64,000 nt of DNA from Flavobacterium sp. HBTb2-11-1 (GCF_009826975.1 NZ_WUMO01000003.1:434001-498000), one strand, 5' to 3'; shown: positions 38,922-48,606, counted from the first letter of the stretch. A program made the numbers and translations. Notes: a model not told the origin generated them from the letters alone.

Positions 38922-39767
38922 CTACAAATTCAGTTTTCTATATTGTAAAGGCGAAAGCTGTTTTAATTCCTTAAATTTTCTATTAAAATTGGAAATATTA
39001 TTAAAGCCGCACAATTCGGCAATTTCCAAAACGGAGAGTTCTTCATTATTAGATAATAATTTTGCAGCTCTCTCAATGCGGACTTCAATTAGAAATTGAA
39101 AAAAAGACTTGTTGGTCCGGACTTTAAAATACCGGCAAAAGGCATTTTTTGTCATACTGGCGATCGAAGCAATTTCATCAAGCGTGATATTTTTATGAAA
39201 ATTGGTCATGACATATTCAAACACAATCTGCATCCTTTTGCCTTCATTATCCGTGATTTTCTTTTGATATAAATAATTAGAAAGCGGAGTATATTCAGAT
39301 GTTGACAGCCATTTCAGAATATCTAGAAATAATATAAAACGAGTATAACTGTCAGCTTTTTTCAGCTTTTTAAAATACTTGACAACTTTCTTCGGTGCGT
39401 TATGAATAATGAATCCGTTTTTGCTGCTTTCTAAGATTGGTTGAATATTTCTAAAAGTAGAGAGTTCAAAAAAATCTCTTCCGAACGAATTGAAGGTAAA
39501 AAACAAAGTGCGCATTACAGAAATTACATTTTCCTGAACGTCGCTTCTAAAAACATGAGGCAGATTGCTTCCAATTACCAGTATATCGCCCTCACGATAT
39601 TGCGAAATAGTATCGCCGGCAAAAACGGCACCTTCTCCTTTTTCTATAAAACTAATTTGGATTTCTTCGTGTTGGTGTAGTTTATCATAAAATGACACTT
39701 CGATATCTTCTTGATATATAAGGGGATCTTCTCCAGATTTTGGAATTTTAAATGGAAAAACTTTCAT
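38922..39767 (-). CDS. AraC-family transcriptional regulator, candidate hydroxyproline/collagen regulator
   Basis: This 281-residue protein has an N-terminal cupin-type sensing domain (about 10-110: QHEEIQISFIEKGEGAVFAG, EGDILVIGSNLPHVFRS) and a C-terminal AraC domain with two helix-turn-helix units (about 180-280: ITLDEIASIASMTKNAFCRY and LSVLEIAELCGFNNISNFNR, ending SPLQYRK). It is divergent from the hydroxyproline operon (182 bases between starts). Four nearby promoters have direct-repeat half-sites spaced 21 bp, which suits an AraC-type protein binding two adjacent major grooves on one DNA face. I infer that it activates these promoters; the inducer may be hydroxyproline or a derivative, but this is not shown by sequence. 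Confidence 0.88.
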   Translation of the reverse strand: MKVFPFKIPKSGEDPLIYQEDIEVSFYDKLHQHEEIQISFIEKGEGAVFAGDTISQYREGDILVIGSNLPHVFRSDVQENVISVMRTLFFTFNSFGRDFFELSTFRNIQPILESSKNGFIIHNAPKKVVKYFKKLKKADSYTRFILFLDILKWLSTSEYTPLSNYLYQKKITDNEGKRMQIVFEYVMTNFHKNITLDEIASIASMTKNAFCRYFKVRTNKSFFQFLIEVRIERAAKLLSNNEELSVLEIAELCGFNNISNFNRKFKELKQLSPLQYRKLNL

Positions 39768-39860
39768 ATAGTGGTTAGTTAGTTACAAATCAAATATATT
39801 GCATTTAATCAAAAAAATGATGCTATAATGTTCTGTTTTTTAAGTTTTATTTCCATACAG

Positions 39861-39925
39861 GGTAATATAGTATCATTTTGTGGTAATTTTTAAAGGGTGC
39901 GCTCTGCGGTTTCTAGATAATTTTG
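39861..39925 (+). promoter_or_regulatory. Hydroxyproline-operon promoter with 21-bp half-site pair
   Basis: The distal half-site GGTAATATAGTATCA starts at 39861 and the proximal GGTAAT at 39882, exactly 21 bp apart. A full TAnnTTTG box (TAATTTTG) starts at 39918, 36 bp after the proximal site and 32 bp before the ATG at 39950. No TTG -33 element is present, as expected if an activator bound at the half-sites recruits RNA polymerase. Confidence 0.75.
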
Positions 39926-39949
39926 GCTTTGAAATAAAAAATTAAAATT

Positions 39950-40864
39950 ATGAGTATTCAATGGAATGGCGTGATGCCGGCGGTAACCACAAAATTTACT
40001 GCAGATGATAAATTAGACTTCAACATGTTAGAAGTCAATATGAAAGCACAATTAGATGCTGGAGTTTCTGGAATTATTTTGGGAGGAACTTTAGGAGAAG
40101 CCAGCACACTTTTAGAAGAAGAGAAAAGAGAATTAGTAAAACATACCGTTTCGCTAACAGAAAATAAAGTGCCTGTAATTATGAACATTGCAGAGCAGTC
40201 TACAAAAAATGCCATTTTAGCTGCTAATAAAGCTGAACAAGATGGAGCAAAAGGATTAATGATGCTTCCTCCAATGCGTTATAAAGCGTCTGATTTTGAA
40301 ACAGTAACATTTTACAGCGAAGTCGCAAAAAATACGTCACTTCCTATTATGGTTTACAACAATCCAGTTGACTATAAAATTGAAGTTACTTTAGATATGT
40401 TTGAGGAATTATTGAAATACGATAATATTCAAGCAGTAAAAGAATCAACTAGAGATATTTCTAATGTTACAAGAATGATCAACCGTTTTGGAGATCGCTT
40501 AAAAATATTATCAGGAGTTGACACATTAGCATTAGAAAGTTTATTCATGGGTTCTGATGGTTGGGTTTCTGGATTAGTTTGTGCTTTCCCTGAAGAAACA
40601 GTGGCAATTTACAAATTAGCAAAAGCAGGAAGATTTGACGAAGCTTTAAAAATCTACAGATGGTTCTTGCCTTTATTAGAATTGGATATTAATGCATTTT
40701 TGGTTCAGAATATCAAATTGGCAGAGGTTGCAATAGGAATTGGTTCAGAATATGTTCGTGCGCCAAGATTGCCATTGCAAGGAGCAGAAAGAGAAAGAGT
40801 TCTAGCCATTATCGCTGAAGGATTACGCACTAGACCAACTTTACCAGATTATAAAAATTTATAA
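39950..40864 (+). CDS. 1-Pyrroline-4-hydroxy-2-carboxylate deaminase (DapA/NAL family)
   Basis: This 304-residue cytoplasmic TIM-barrel enzyme belongs to the dihydrodipicolinate synthase/N-acetylneuraminate lyase family. The Schiff-base Lys164 (QAVKEST) and the Tyr of MVYNNP are in place, with the GGTLGEAS phosphate/carboxylate-binding loop. Family members also include lyases and synthases, but the neighbours (4-hydroxyproline epimerase, D-amino-acid oxidoreductase and 2-oxoglutarate-semialdehyde dehydrogenase) define the reaction well: deamination of 1-pyrroline-4-hydroxy-2-carboxylate to 2-oxoglutarate semialdehyde. It is the first gene of the operon, directly after the 21/36 promoter, and is followed by a 146-base gap before the aldehyde dehydrogenase. 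Confidence 0.88.
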   Translation: MSIQWNGVMPAVTTKFTADDKLDFNMLEVNMKAQLDAGVSGIILGGTLGEASTLLEEEKRELVKHTVSLTENKVPVIMNIAEQSTKNAILAANKAEQDGAKGLMMLPPMRYKASDFETVTFYSEVAKNTSLPIMVYNNPVDYKIEVTLDMFEELLKYDNIQAVKESTRDISNVTRMINRFGDRLKILSGVDTLALESLFMGSDGWVSGLVCAFPEETVAIYKLAKAGRFDEALKIYRWFLPLLELDINAFLVQNIKLAEVAIGIGSEYVRAPRLPLQGAERERVLAIIAEGLRTRPTLPDYKNL

Positions 40865-41010
40865 CAGCATACTCGCATGATTGGCTGTGGCTTTTAGTTT
40901 TCAGTCTCAGTCTCAGTTTCCAGTTTCCATTTACGGTCAGGGTTTTCGGTTACTGTGTTTACTGCGACTGCGACTGAAAACTGCACATCACTCATTCATA
41001 AACAAAAAAC
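40865..41010. repeat. Low-complexity intergenic repeat
   Basis: This gap inside the hydroxyproline operon contains AGTCTC repeats, CAGTTTCCAGTTTCC and ACTGCGACTGCGACTGAAAAC. Such CAGT-rich tracts look like a degenerate Flavobacterium intergenic repeat. No coding frame or terminator with a T-run is seen, so the operon may read through. Confidence 0.45.
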
Positions 41011-42594
41011 ATGATTACAGGAAAAAATTATATCGGAAGCCAGCTAAAAGCAGGCGGAACAAAAACACTAAAGACGTTTAATCCAATATTGAACATAGAA
41101 AATCCGTGGGTTTTTACAGAGGCAACTCAAGATGAAATAGATGAGGCAGTTACCTTGGCCAATCATGCATTTGCGAGTTATAAAAACTATTCGGGTATAG
41201 AAAAAGCTAAATTTTTGAATGCCATTGCTGACGAAATTTTAGCATTAGGAGACGATCTTTTGGTTCAATACTGCACCGAATCGGGTTACCCGAGAGGAAG
41301 AGCAGAAGGAGAACGCGGAAGAACAATCGGCCAGTTGAAAGCTTTTGCCGATATGCTTACAGAAGGAAGTTGGGTGCAAGCTACAATAGATACTGCAATA
41401 ACCGACAGACAGCCTGCACCCAAAGAAGACTTGCGCAAAATGTTAGTGCCTTTAGGGCCAATTGTGGTTTTTGGATCAAGTAATTTTCCTTTTGCATTCT
41501 CTACAGGCGGAGGAGATACAGCTTCAGCTTTGGCTGCGGGTTGTCCAGTTATTGTAAAAAGCCATTCTATGCATATCGGAACTGGCGAAATGGTGGCCTC
41601 AGCAATTATAAAAGCGGCTCAGAAAACCAATATGCCAGAAGGTGTTTTTTCTAACCTTATTGGTGATGGAAGAACTCTGGGAACGAGTTTGGTGAAACAT
41701 CCATTAATAAAAGGAGTAGGTTTTACAGGAAGCATTAAAGGCGGACGTGCTTTGTGCGATTTAGCAGCACAGCGTCCAGAACCAATTCCGGTATTTGCCG
41801 AAATGGGAAGCATCAATCCAGTGGTATTATTACCTAATGCTTTGAAAAAAAATAGCCAAAAATGGGCAACAACTTATGCAAGTTCTATTACTTTGGGAGC
41901 AGGACAATTTTGCACGAACCCAGGATTATTGTTAGCTTTAAAAGGAGAAGAATTAAATGAGTTTGCAGAAAATCTAGATCAGGCAATCGAAAAAATTCAG
42001 CCAGGCTGTATGTTGCATCCTTCCATTTATGCCGATTTTAATAACGGAATTGCAAAAATAGAAGAGCAGAATGGAGTTTCAAGAATCGCTCAATTTAAAG
42101 GAGAAACTACTCCAAATCATGGAGCTTCAACTGTTTTAAAAGTTGATGGGAAAGAGTTCTTGAAAAATAAAGTATTGCACAATGAGGTTTTTGGTCCTTT
42201 TTCAATTTTAATTGAATGCGAAAATGAAGCCGAATTAATAGAAGTAATTTCTAAGCTGGAAGGACAGCTTACAGGAACAATTATCAGTGAGGAAAATGAA
42301 ATTGAAATTCATAAAGGAGTAATTGCTGCTTTACAGAATCGCGTAGGACGCTTAATTTATAACGGTGTGCCAACAGGAGTAGAAGTTTGCGCTTCAATGC
42401 TTCACGGCGGACCTTACCCTGCATCTTCAGATTCGCGTTATACTGCAGTAGGAATAGATGCGGTTTACAGATGGGTGCGTCCGATTAGTTTTCAGAATTG
42501 GCCAGATCATTTGCTGCCATCCGAATTGCAAAACGAGAATCCGCTGCAGATTGTTCGTACCGTAAATAATAAACTAACACTATCTCAAATATAA
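41011..42594 (+). CDS. 2-Oxoglutarate semialdehyde dehydrogenase (ALDH family)
   Basis: This 527-residue soluble enzyme would oxidise 2,5-dioxopentanoate to 2-oxoglutarate, the final step of hydroxyproline breakdown. It has the fold signatures of the 2-oxoglutarate-semialdehyde dehydrogenase subgroup: FGSSNFPFAFSTGGGDTASA, the general-base Glu in FAEMGSINPVV and the catalytic Cys301 in GAGQFCTNPGL. The C-terminal block VPTGVEVCASMLHGGPYPAS is also typical. It lies between the deaminase gene and the epimerase gene, one base before the latter's start. The cofactor (NAD or NADP) cannot be decided from the sequence. Confidence 0.9.
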   Translation: MITGKNYIGSQLKAGGTKTLKTFNPILNIENPWVFTEATQDEIDEAVTLANHAFASYKNYSGIEKAKFLNAIADEILALGDDLLVQYCTESGYPRGRAEGERGRTIGQLKAFADMLTEGSWVQATIDTAITDRQPAPKEDLRKMLVPLGPIVVFGSSNFPFAFSTGGGDTASALAAGCPVIVKSHSMHIGTGEMVASAIIKAAQKTNMPEGVFSNLIGDGRTLGTSLVKHPLIKGVGFTGSIKGGRALCDLAAQRPEPIPVFAEMGSINPVVLLPNALKKNSQKWATTYASSITLGAGQFCTNPGLLLALKGEELNEFAENLDQAIEKIQPGCMLHPSIYADFNNGIAKIEEQNGVSRIAQFKGETTPNHGASTVLKVDGKEFLKNKVLHNEVFGPFSILIECENEAELIEVISKLEGQLTGTIISEENEIEIHKGVIAALQNRVGRLIYNGVPTGVEVCASMLHGGPYPASSDSRYTAVGIDAVYRWVRPISFQNWPDHLLPSELQNENPLQIVRTVNNKLTLSQI

Positions 42595-42595
42595 A

Positions 42596-43606
42596 ATGGT
42601 AAAGAAAACTTTTTTTTGCGTAGATGCTCATACATGCGGAAATCCAGTTCGAGTTGTTGCTGGCGGTGGGCCAAATCTGCAAGGCAATTCGATGAGCGAA
42701 AAACGGCAGCATTTCTTAAAAGAATATGACTGGATTCGTAAAGGATTAATGTTTGAGCCTAGAGGACATGACATGATGAGCGGCAGCATTTTGTATCCGC
42801 CAATTAATCCGGATAATGATTTTGGAATTCTTTTTATAGAAACTTCAGGCTGTCTGCCAATGTGTGGACACGGAACAATTGGAACTATTACAATTGCTGT
42901 CGAAGAAGGTTTGGTTACTCCAAAAGTTCCTGGAATTATCAAAATGGAAGCACCAGCAGGTTTAGTACATATCGAATATCAGCAAACAGGTAAAAAGGTA
43001 GATTGGGTACGTCTGACCAACGTTAAATCTTATCTGGCTGCGGAAGGACTGACCATTGATTGCCCAGAATTGGGCGAAATTGTTTTTGATGTGGCTTATG
43101 GAGGAAATTACTATGCCATTGTAGATCCGCAAAAGAATTTTTCTGGTGTTCAAGATTTTACAGCAAGCAAAATTGTTCAGTATAGCCAAGAAGTGCGCAA
43201 AAAGATTAATGAAAAATATCCAGATTATTTCATTCATCCAGAAAATGATACAATTCGAGATGTATCGCATATGTTATGGACGGGATCACCTATTGATTCA
43301 ACATCATCTGGCAGAAATGCCGTTTTTTATGGCGACAAAGCGATTGACCGTTCGCCATGCGGAACAGGAACATCGGCAAGAATGGCGCAATTGCACGCTA
43401 AAGGAAAATTAAAAAAAGAAGAAGAGTTTATTCACGAAAGTTATATTGGAAGTAAGTTTATTGGAAAAGTCGTAGAAGAAACTTCTATTGGAGATATTCC
43501 AGCTATTGTTCCAAGCATTCAAGGCTGGGCAAAAGTGTACGGATATAATACTATTATAATTGATGAAAGCGACGATCCATATGCATTTGGATTTCAGGTT
43601 ATTTAA
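42596..43606 (+). CDS. 4-Hydroxyproline 2-epimerase (proline racemase family)
   Basis: This 336-residue cytoplasmic enzyme interconverts trans-4-hydroxy-L-proline and cis-4-hydroxy-D-proline. Both catalytic cysteines of the family are present, Cys90 in LPMCGHGTIG and Cys255 in DRSPCGTGTSARMA, so it is a two-base epimerase and not the Cys/Thr 3-hydroxyproline dehydratase type. The substrate-binding DAHTCGNPVRVV block lies at the N-terminus. It starts one base after the aldehyde dehydrogenase stop, so they are tightly linked. Proline racemase activity is the alternative, but the neighbours support 4-hydroxyproline. Confidence 0.92.
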   Translation: MVKKTFFCVDAHTCGNPVRVVAGGGPNLQGNSMSEKRQHFLKEYDWIRKGLMFEPRGHDMMSGSILYPPINPDNDFGILFIETSGCLPMCGHGTIGTITIAVEEGLVTPKVPGIIKMEAPAGLVHIEYQQTGKKVDWVRLTNVKSYLAAEGLTIDCPELGEIVFDVAYGGNYYAIVDPQKNFSGVQDFTASKIVQYSQEVRKKINEKYPDYFIHPENDTIRDVSHMLWTGSPIDSTSSGRNAVFYGDKAIDRSPCGTGTSARMAQLHAKGKLKKEEEFIHESYIGSKFIGKVVEETSIGDIPAIVPSIQGWAKVYGYNTIIIDESDDPYAFGFQVI

Positions 43607-43848
43607 AAATCAGTTTATAATATAATTAAGCTGTTGGTCAAATTAAATTATTGTTTTTTTGAATAGCCCTAGTTTTAACTAGGGGATTTTAGAAATTGTA
43701 AATAGGATGGCTTTAGCCAAATTAACGTGGTTGTTGTTGAAGCTAAAACCATCTTTTACAATTTTAATTCTTAATGGAACATATAATTTCATCCAACAGA
43801 TTTAAAATATAATTAGTAGTTCAAAGAACTCTTAACGAATTAAAATTT
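43607..43848. repeat. Intergenic region with inverted repeats inside the hydroxyproline operon
   Basis: A hairpin (CCCTAGTTTTAACTAGGGG, about 43665-43684) and an imperfect inverted pair (GATGGCTTTAGC at 43707 and GCTAAAACCATC at 43741) lie here. The second pair resembles a common Flavobacterium intergenic repeat. They could partly terminate or process the transcript before the oxidoreductase gene; no GGTAAT half-sites are seen. Confidence 0.5.
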
Positions 43849-45084
43849 ATGAAAAAAGTTGCTGTTATTGGCGGTGGAATTATTGGCTTATGTTCAGCTT
43901 ATTATCTCGCAAAAGAAGGTTACGAAGTAAGCATATATGATGAGTCAGATATGGACAATGGCTGTTCGTACGGAAACGCAGGTATGATTGTGCCTTCACA
44001 TATTATTCCGCTAGCACAGCCTGGCATGATTGCACAAGGAATAAAATGGATGTTTGATAGCCGTAGCCCGTTTTATGTAAAACCGCGTTTAAGCAAGGAT
44101 TTATTAAGATGGGGCATGCAGTTTTATAAACATGCCAATTTACGTCACGTAGAAAAAGCAATGCCTGCTTTACGCGATCTCTCTTTATTGAGCAAAGAAT
44201 TATATCAGGATTTTGCCAAAGAAAATAATTCTTTCTTTTATGAAGAAAAAGGACTTTTGATGCTTTATAAAAGCGATAAAGTAGAAGAAGAAATGCACAA
44301 CGAAGGTAAAGAAGCAGAACGTCTTGGTTTAGAAGTAGATTATCTATCCAAATCTCAAGTAGCACTTTTAGAAAAAGGAACGAATACCAATGTAATTGGA
44401 GGTGTTCATTATAAAAGCGACGCCCATTTGTATCCTCAAAAATTTATGGCTTTTATCAAAGAAGAATTATCTCGTTTAAAAGTGGAAATTCATTCTAAAA
44501 CTAGTGTCAAAGATTTTGTTTTAGAAGGAAATAAAATAGAAAAAATTGTAACCGATAAAGGGCTTTTTAGAGCTGATGAAGTGGTATTGGCATCAGGATC
44601 TTGGAGTCCGTTTTTGGCTAAAAAACTAAATATTTCCATTTCTATTTTACCTGGAAAAGGATATAGTTTTACTTTAAAAGATAAGACTCAAAAGCCTAGT
44701 ATTCCGTCTATTTTATGTGAAGGAAAAGTAGCGGTGACTCCAATGGCAAATGATATAAGATTTGGTGGAACAATGGAAATTACACACACCAAAGACCATA
44801 AAATAAACGCAAACCGACTTCAAGGAATTATAAACAGCGTTAATGATTTTTATCCTGATATGAAAGTGGAAATGCCAAAAGCAGAAGACACTTGGTTTGG
44901 ATTCCGCCCATGTACACCATCTGGAATGCCAATTATTGCTAGAGACAAAAAAGTCGTAAATTTGACCTTAGCAACAGGTCATGCCATGATGGGATTAAGC
45001 CTAGCGCCAGCAACAGGAAAAATTATCACAGAAATTATTTCTGGTAAATCGACTTCTGTAGCAATTGACAGATTCCAAATATAA
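43849..45084 (+). CDS. DadA-like FAD oxidoreductase, probable D-hydroxyproline dehydrogenase
   Basis: This 411-residue flavoprotein has the dinucleotide-binding motif VAVIGGGIIGLCSAYYLA at the start, a second FAD contact (CSYGNAGMIVPSH) and the C-terminal DAO block (WFGFRPCTPSGMPIIARD and TGHAMMGLSLAPATG). DadA-like members oxidise D-amino acids and pass electrons to the respiratory chain. After the epimerase makes cis-4-hydroxy-D-proline, this enzyme would form 1-pyrroline-4-hydroxy-2-carboxylate for the deaminase. It ends 3 bases before the Xaa-Pro aminopeptidase gene. General D-amino-acid dehydrogenase activity is possible, but context makes hydroxyproline most likely. Confidence 0.88.
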   Translation: MKKVAVIGGGIIGLCSAYYLAKEGYEVSIYDESDMDNGCSYGNAGMIVPSHIIPLAQPGMIAQGIKWMFDSRSPFYVKPRLSKDLLRWGMQFYKHANLRHVEKAMPALRDLSLLSKELYQDFAKENNSFFYEEKGLLMLYKSDKVEEEMHNEGKEAERLGLEVDYLSKSQVALLEKGTNTNVIGGVHYKSDAHLYPQKFMAFIKEELSRLKVEIHSKTSVKDFVLEGNKIEKIVTDKGLFRADEVVLASGSWSPFLAKKLNISISILPGKGYSFTLKDKTQKPSIPSILCEGKVAVTPMANDIRFGGTMEITHTKDHKINANRLQGIINSVNDFYPDMKVEMPKAEDTWFGFRPCTPSGMPIIARDKKVVNLTLATGHAMMGLSLAPATGKIITEIISGKSTSVAIDRFQI

Positions 45085-45087
45085 AAT

Positions 45088-46386
45088 ATGAGATACAACC
45101 AGATTCCGGTTTCTTTGTTTATTGAAAACCGAAAAAGATTTACCGAAAAAATGAAGCCAAACAGTTTGGCTATTTTGACTTCAAATGATGTAATGCCAAA
45201 TAATGCTGATGATGTTATGGGCTTTTCGCAAAACAACGATTTGTTTTATCTGTCAGGAATAGATCAGGACGAAACCATTTTGGTGCTTTATCCAGATGCA
45301 TTTAAAGAAGAAAACAAAGCTATACTTTTTGTCAAAGAAGCAAACGAACATACGCTCATTTGGGATGGTAATTTTTTAACCAAAGAACAGGCTACCGCTA
45401 TTTCTGGAATCCAGAATATCAAATGGCTTCACGAATTTGAAAAGACTTTACAGCTTTTTGCCTTTGAATCTGATATATTTTATTTAGGACACAATGAGCA
45501 TATCAAAAGGGTAACCGCTGAAATTGAAACCAGACAAGACCGAATGATAAAATGGTGTAAAGAAAAATATCCATTGCATCAATATGAGCGTGTGGCAAAA
45601 ATAACCCGCGAATTGCGTCCAATTAAATCAGATTTGGAAGTTGATTTAATCAAAAAAGCAACTGCGATTAGCGTTGAAGGTTTTCAAAGAGTTTTAGGCG
45701 CAATTCGCCCTAATATAAAAGAATACGAGTTAGAAGCCGAACTTTTATATGCAACCGTAAAAAACGGAGGAACGAGACAAGCATTTAGATCTATTGTAGC
45801 GTCTGGGTTAAATGCCTGTTCATTGCATTATAACACTAACGATGATATTTGCCGAGAAAATGAAATGGTGCTGTTGGATTTTGGAAGCTGTTATGCCAAC
45901 TATAATTCAGATACTACAAGATGTATTCCGGTTAATGGAACTTTCAGTGCTAGACAAAAAGAGGTTTACGAATCGGTTTTACATTGTTTGAAAGAAGGTT
46001 CAAAATTGTTGAAACCTGGAGTTTTATCAAAAGATTACGAACTTCAAATGGCTAAGTTAATTGAAGCTGAATTGGTGAAGTTAGGGTTAATTACAGAAGA
46101 AGAAATTAAATCTCAAGATCCAGAAAAACCCGCTTACAATAAATATTTCATGCACGGAACAGCGCATCATTTAGGATTGGATGTTCACGATGTTGGCTTG
46201 TATTCACGACCTTTTGAAAAGGGAATGGTGCTTACTTGCGAACCTGGAATTTACATTAGAGAAGAAGGAATAGGTTGCCGTTTGGAAAATGATTATTTGA
46301 TAACAGAAGGCGGAAACATCAACCTGAGTGAAGCACTGCCAATAGAAATTGCTGAAATTGAAAATTTAATTAAAAATAAAAAGTAA
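45088..46386 (+). CDS. pepP: Xaa-Pro aminopeptidase (M24B)
   Basis: This 432-residue cytoplasmic peptidase removes an N-terminal residue that precedes proline. It has the AMP_N domain (about 5-130) and an M24 pita-bread domain with the dimetal ligands: Asp in LLDFGS, Asp in NSDTTR, His in HGTAHHLGLDVHD, Glu in CEPGIYI and Glu in RLENDYL. It lies 3 bases after the D-hydroxyproline oxidase gene and 1 base before the dipeptidyl peptidase gene. The tight linkage to hydroxyproline genes suggests that it supplies proline and hydroxyproline from imported X-Pro and X-Hyp peptides. Confidence 0.93.
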   Translation: MRYNQIPVSLFIENRKRFTEKMKPNSLAILTSNDVMPNNADDVMGFSQNNDLFYLSGIDQDETILVLYPDAFKEENKAILFVKEANEHTLIWDGNFLTKEQATAISGIQNIKWLHEFEKTLQLFAFESDIFYLGHNEHIKRVTAEIETRQDRMIKWCKEKYPLHQYERVAKITRELRPIKSDLEVDLIKKATAISVEGFQRVLGAIRPNIKEYELEAELLYATVKNGGTRQAFRSIVASGLNACSLHYNTNDDICRENEMVLLDFGSCYANYNSDTTRCIPVNGTFSARQKEVYESVLHCLKEGSKLLKPGVLSKDYELQMAKLIEAELVKLGLITEEEIKSQDPEKPAYNKYFMHGTAHHLGLDVHDVGLYSRPFEKGMVLTCEPGIYIREEGIGCRLENDYLITEGGNINLSEALPIEIAEIENLIKNKK

Positions 46387-46387
46387 G

Positions 46388-48544
46388 ATGAAAAAGTATT
46401 TGTTGTTTCTTTTGTTTATATGCACTTCTGTTTTTGCCCAGAAGATTGATATCAACAATCTAAATTGGTTGCCAAATTCTCATTCGTTTTGGGTAAGCAA
46501 AGATAACAATGTGTCGGTTTACGATGTTGATAAACTCGATAAGCAAAACACGATTTTGTCTAAAGAACAATTAGCAGAAGCTGGATTTAAAGGAGAAATC
46601 GAAGATTTAGTATGGAACGACTTAAAAACAAAGGTTTTGGTTTATACTAATTCTAAAAAAGTATGGAGAGACAATACCAGAGGCGATTATTGGTATTTTG
46701 ATTTGGCCACGGGAAAAGGAAAGCAATTAGGTAAAAACTTGGATGCGTCGTCATTGATGTTTGCTAAATTTTCAAGCGATAATGAAAATGTAGCGTATGT
46801 TTCAAAACACAATATTTATGTTGAAAACCTGAATTCTGGAAAAATTACACCAGTAACAACAGACGGAACAGATAAAATTATCAATGGAACTTTTGATTGG
46901 GTTTATGAAGAAGAACTGGCAGCAAGAGATGGTTTTAGATGGAGTCCAGATGGAAAAAGCATTGCTTTTTGGAGAGTAGATGCAACGTCTACCAAATTTC
47001 ATTATATGATTAATAATACCGATTCGTTGTATCCGACAATTATTCCTGTAGAATATCCAAAAGCAGGAGAAAAACCGTCTTCTGTAAAAATCGGAATTGT
47101 GAATATTGATTCTTTGCAAACCAATTGGCTAAACATTCCGGGAGAGCCAGATAATAATTATTTGGTTCGAATGAAATGGATTAATAATGAGTCTGTTATG
47201 GTGATTCAATTAAACCGAAACCAGAATCAAGTTACGATGTATGATTGCAATGCAAAATCAGGATCGGCTAGAGTTATTTACAAAGAAGAATCAAATTCTT
47301 GGATAGATGTTTTTGATATTTCTTCGGGACTATATGATACTTTTCCTTGTCAATTTGTGGATAATGAAAAATCCTTTTTATGGAGTTCTGATGCCGACGG
47401 ATGGATGCATATTTATAAAATAAGTTTGGATGGAAAATCAAAAGAATTGGTTACCAAAACTAATTTTGATGCTTATTATAAAGCCTACAACGAAAAAACA
47501 AAAACAATATATTTTATTGCCAGCCCAGATGATGCCACACAGCGTTATTTGTATGAAACCAATTTGAACTCTAAAAAGACAAAAAGAGTAACACCAGCTA
47601 TTTTTGAAGGTTCAAACCGATATATCTTTTCTACTGACGCAGCTTACGCTCAGCATACCAATGCAAGCATTTCGAGAGATTATAATCAGAGATTGGTTGC
47701 TTTGTCTGGACATCAAAAGATTTATCCAAAAGAAGCAGATGTTTTTGCAGCTCCTCATAGAGATTATTCGTTAGAAAAATTTAAAGTGAAAACAGTTGAT
47801 GGCATTGATATTGACGGAATCATGGCAAAGCCATTAGATTTTGATGCTTCAAAAAAATATCCAGTTTTCTTTTATGTGTATGGAGAACCAATGGCTACGG
47901 TTGCCAATGACATCCCTTATTTTAATGAATTTATCGCTGCGTTAATTCCGAAAGGATACATCGGAATTGCTATGGATAACAGAGGAACTCCTGCAATGAA
48001 AGGAAAACAGTGGAGAAAATCAATTTATAAAAATATCGGAATTATCAATACGCACGATCAGGCAATGGCGGCTAAAGAAGTTCTAAAATGGGATTTTATT
48101 GATGCCGATCGTGTAGCAATTCACGGTTGGAGTGGCGGTGGAGCTGTAACTTTAAATTTAATGTTTCAATACCCAGATATTTATAAAACGGGAATTGCGA
48201 TTGCAGCAGTAACAGACCAGCATTTTTATGATAATATTTATACAGAACGTTATATGGGATTGCCTGAGGAAAATGAAGCAACTTATATTCAGGCTTCTCC
48301 TGTAACGCATGCTAAGAACTTAAAAGGAAATCTGCTTTATATTCATGGTACAGGTGATGATAACGTACACTATAAAAATGCGGAAGTCCTAATCAACGAA
48401 TTGGTGAAGTACGATAAAATGTTCGATTTAATGATTTATCCAAACCGTTCGCATAGCATTGATGAAGGCGAAGGAACCTCACAACATTTAATGGATACTT
48501 TTGTGAGATATACAGAAAAAAATTGCCCGCCAGGAGCAAAATAA
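46388..48544 (+). CDS. Dipeptidyl peptidase IV-like serine peptidase (S9)
   Basis: This 718-residue enzyme has a Sec signal (KKYLLFLLFICTSVFAQK) and should act in the periplasm. The beta-propeller domain (about 30-460, with EELAARDGFRWSPDGKSIAF carrying the Glu pair that holds the peptide N-terminus) is followed by the alpha/beta-hydrolase domain. The catalytic triad is Ser582 (HGWSGGGAV), Asp657 (GTGDDNVHY) and His689 (NRSHSID). DPP IV removes X-Pro (and X-Ala) dipeptides, which suits collagen-type Gly-Pro-Hyp sequences. The nucleophile elbow is GWSGGG rather than the GWSYGG of many DPP IV enzymes. It is the last gene of the hydroxyproline operon and is followed by a strong terminator. Confidence 0.92.
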   Translation: MKKYLLFLLFICTSVFAQKIDINNLNWLPNSHSFWVSKDNNVSVYDVDKLDKQNTILSKEQLAEAGFKGEIEDLVWNDLKTKVLVYTNSKKVWRDNTRGDYWYFDLATGKGKQLGKNLDASSLMFAKFSSDNENVAYVSKHNIYVENLNSGKITPVTTDGTDKIINGTFDWVYEEELAARDGFRWSPDGKSIAFWRVDATSTKFHYMINNTDSLYPTIIPVEYPKAGEKPSSVKIGIVNIDSLQTNWLNIPGEPDNNYLVRMKWINNESVMVIQLNRNQNQVTMYDCNAKSGSARVIYKEESNSWIDVFDISSGLYDTFPCQFVDNEKSFLWSSDADGWMHIYKISLDGKSKELVTKTNFDAYYKAYNEKTKTIYFIASPDDATQRYLYETNLNSKKTKRVTPAIFEGSNRYIFSTDAAYAQHTNASISRDYNQRLVALSGHQKIYPKEADVFAAPHRDYSLEKFKVKTVDGIDIDGIMAKPLDFDASKKYPVFFYVYGEPMATVANDIPYFNEFIAALIPKGYIGIAMDNRGTPAMKGKQWRKSIYKNIGIINTHDQAMAAKEVLKWDFIDADRVAIHGWSGGGAVTLNLMFQYPDIYKTGIAIAAVTDQHFYDNIYTERYMGLPEENEATYIQASPVTHAKNLKGNLLYIHGTGDDNVHYKNAEVLINELVKYDKMFDLMIYPNRSHSIDEGEGTSQHLMDTFVRYTEKNCPPGAK

Positions 48545-48563
48545 AAAAAGTAATATATTATAA

Positions 48564-48606
48564 AAAGAGGAGAATTTCATCAAGTTGAAATTCTCTTTTT
48601 TTTTTG
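48564..48606 (+). terminator. Rho-independent terminator of the hydroxyproline operon
   Basis: A perfect 10-bp stem (GAGAATTTCA with its complement, loop TCAAGT) is followed by a run of about 14 T. It lies 25 bases after the dipeptidyl peptidase stop and separates that operon from the susC promoter. Confidence 0.9.

Noticed and set aside
39950..40864. Reading this gene as dihydrodipicolinate synthase (dapA) of lysine biosynthesis
   Set aside because: The fold is the same, but all neighbours belong to hydroxyproline catabolism, so the deaminase role fits better.
42596..43606. Reading this gene as trans-3-hydroxyproline dehydratase
   Set aside because: Both catalytic positions are Cys (90 and 255); the dehydratase type has Thr in place of one of them.
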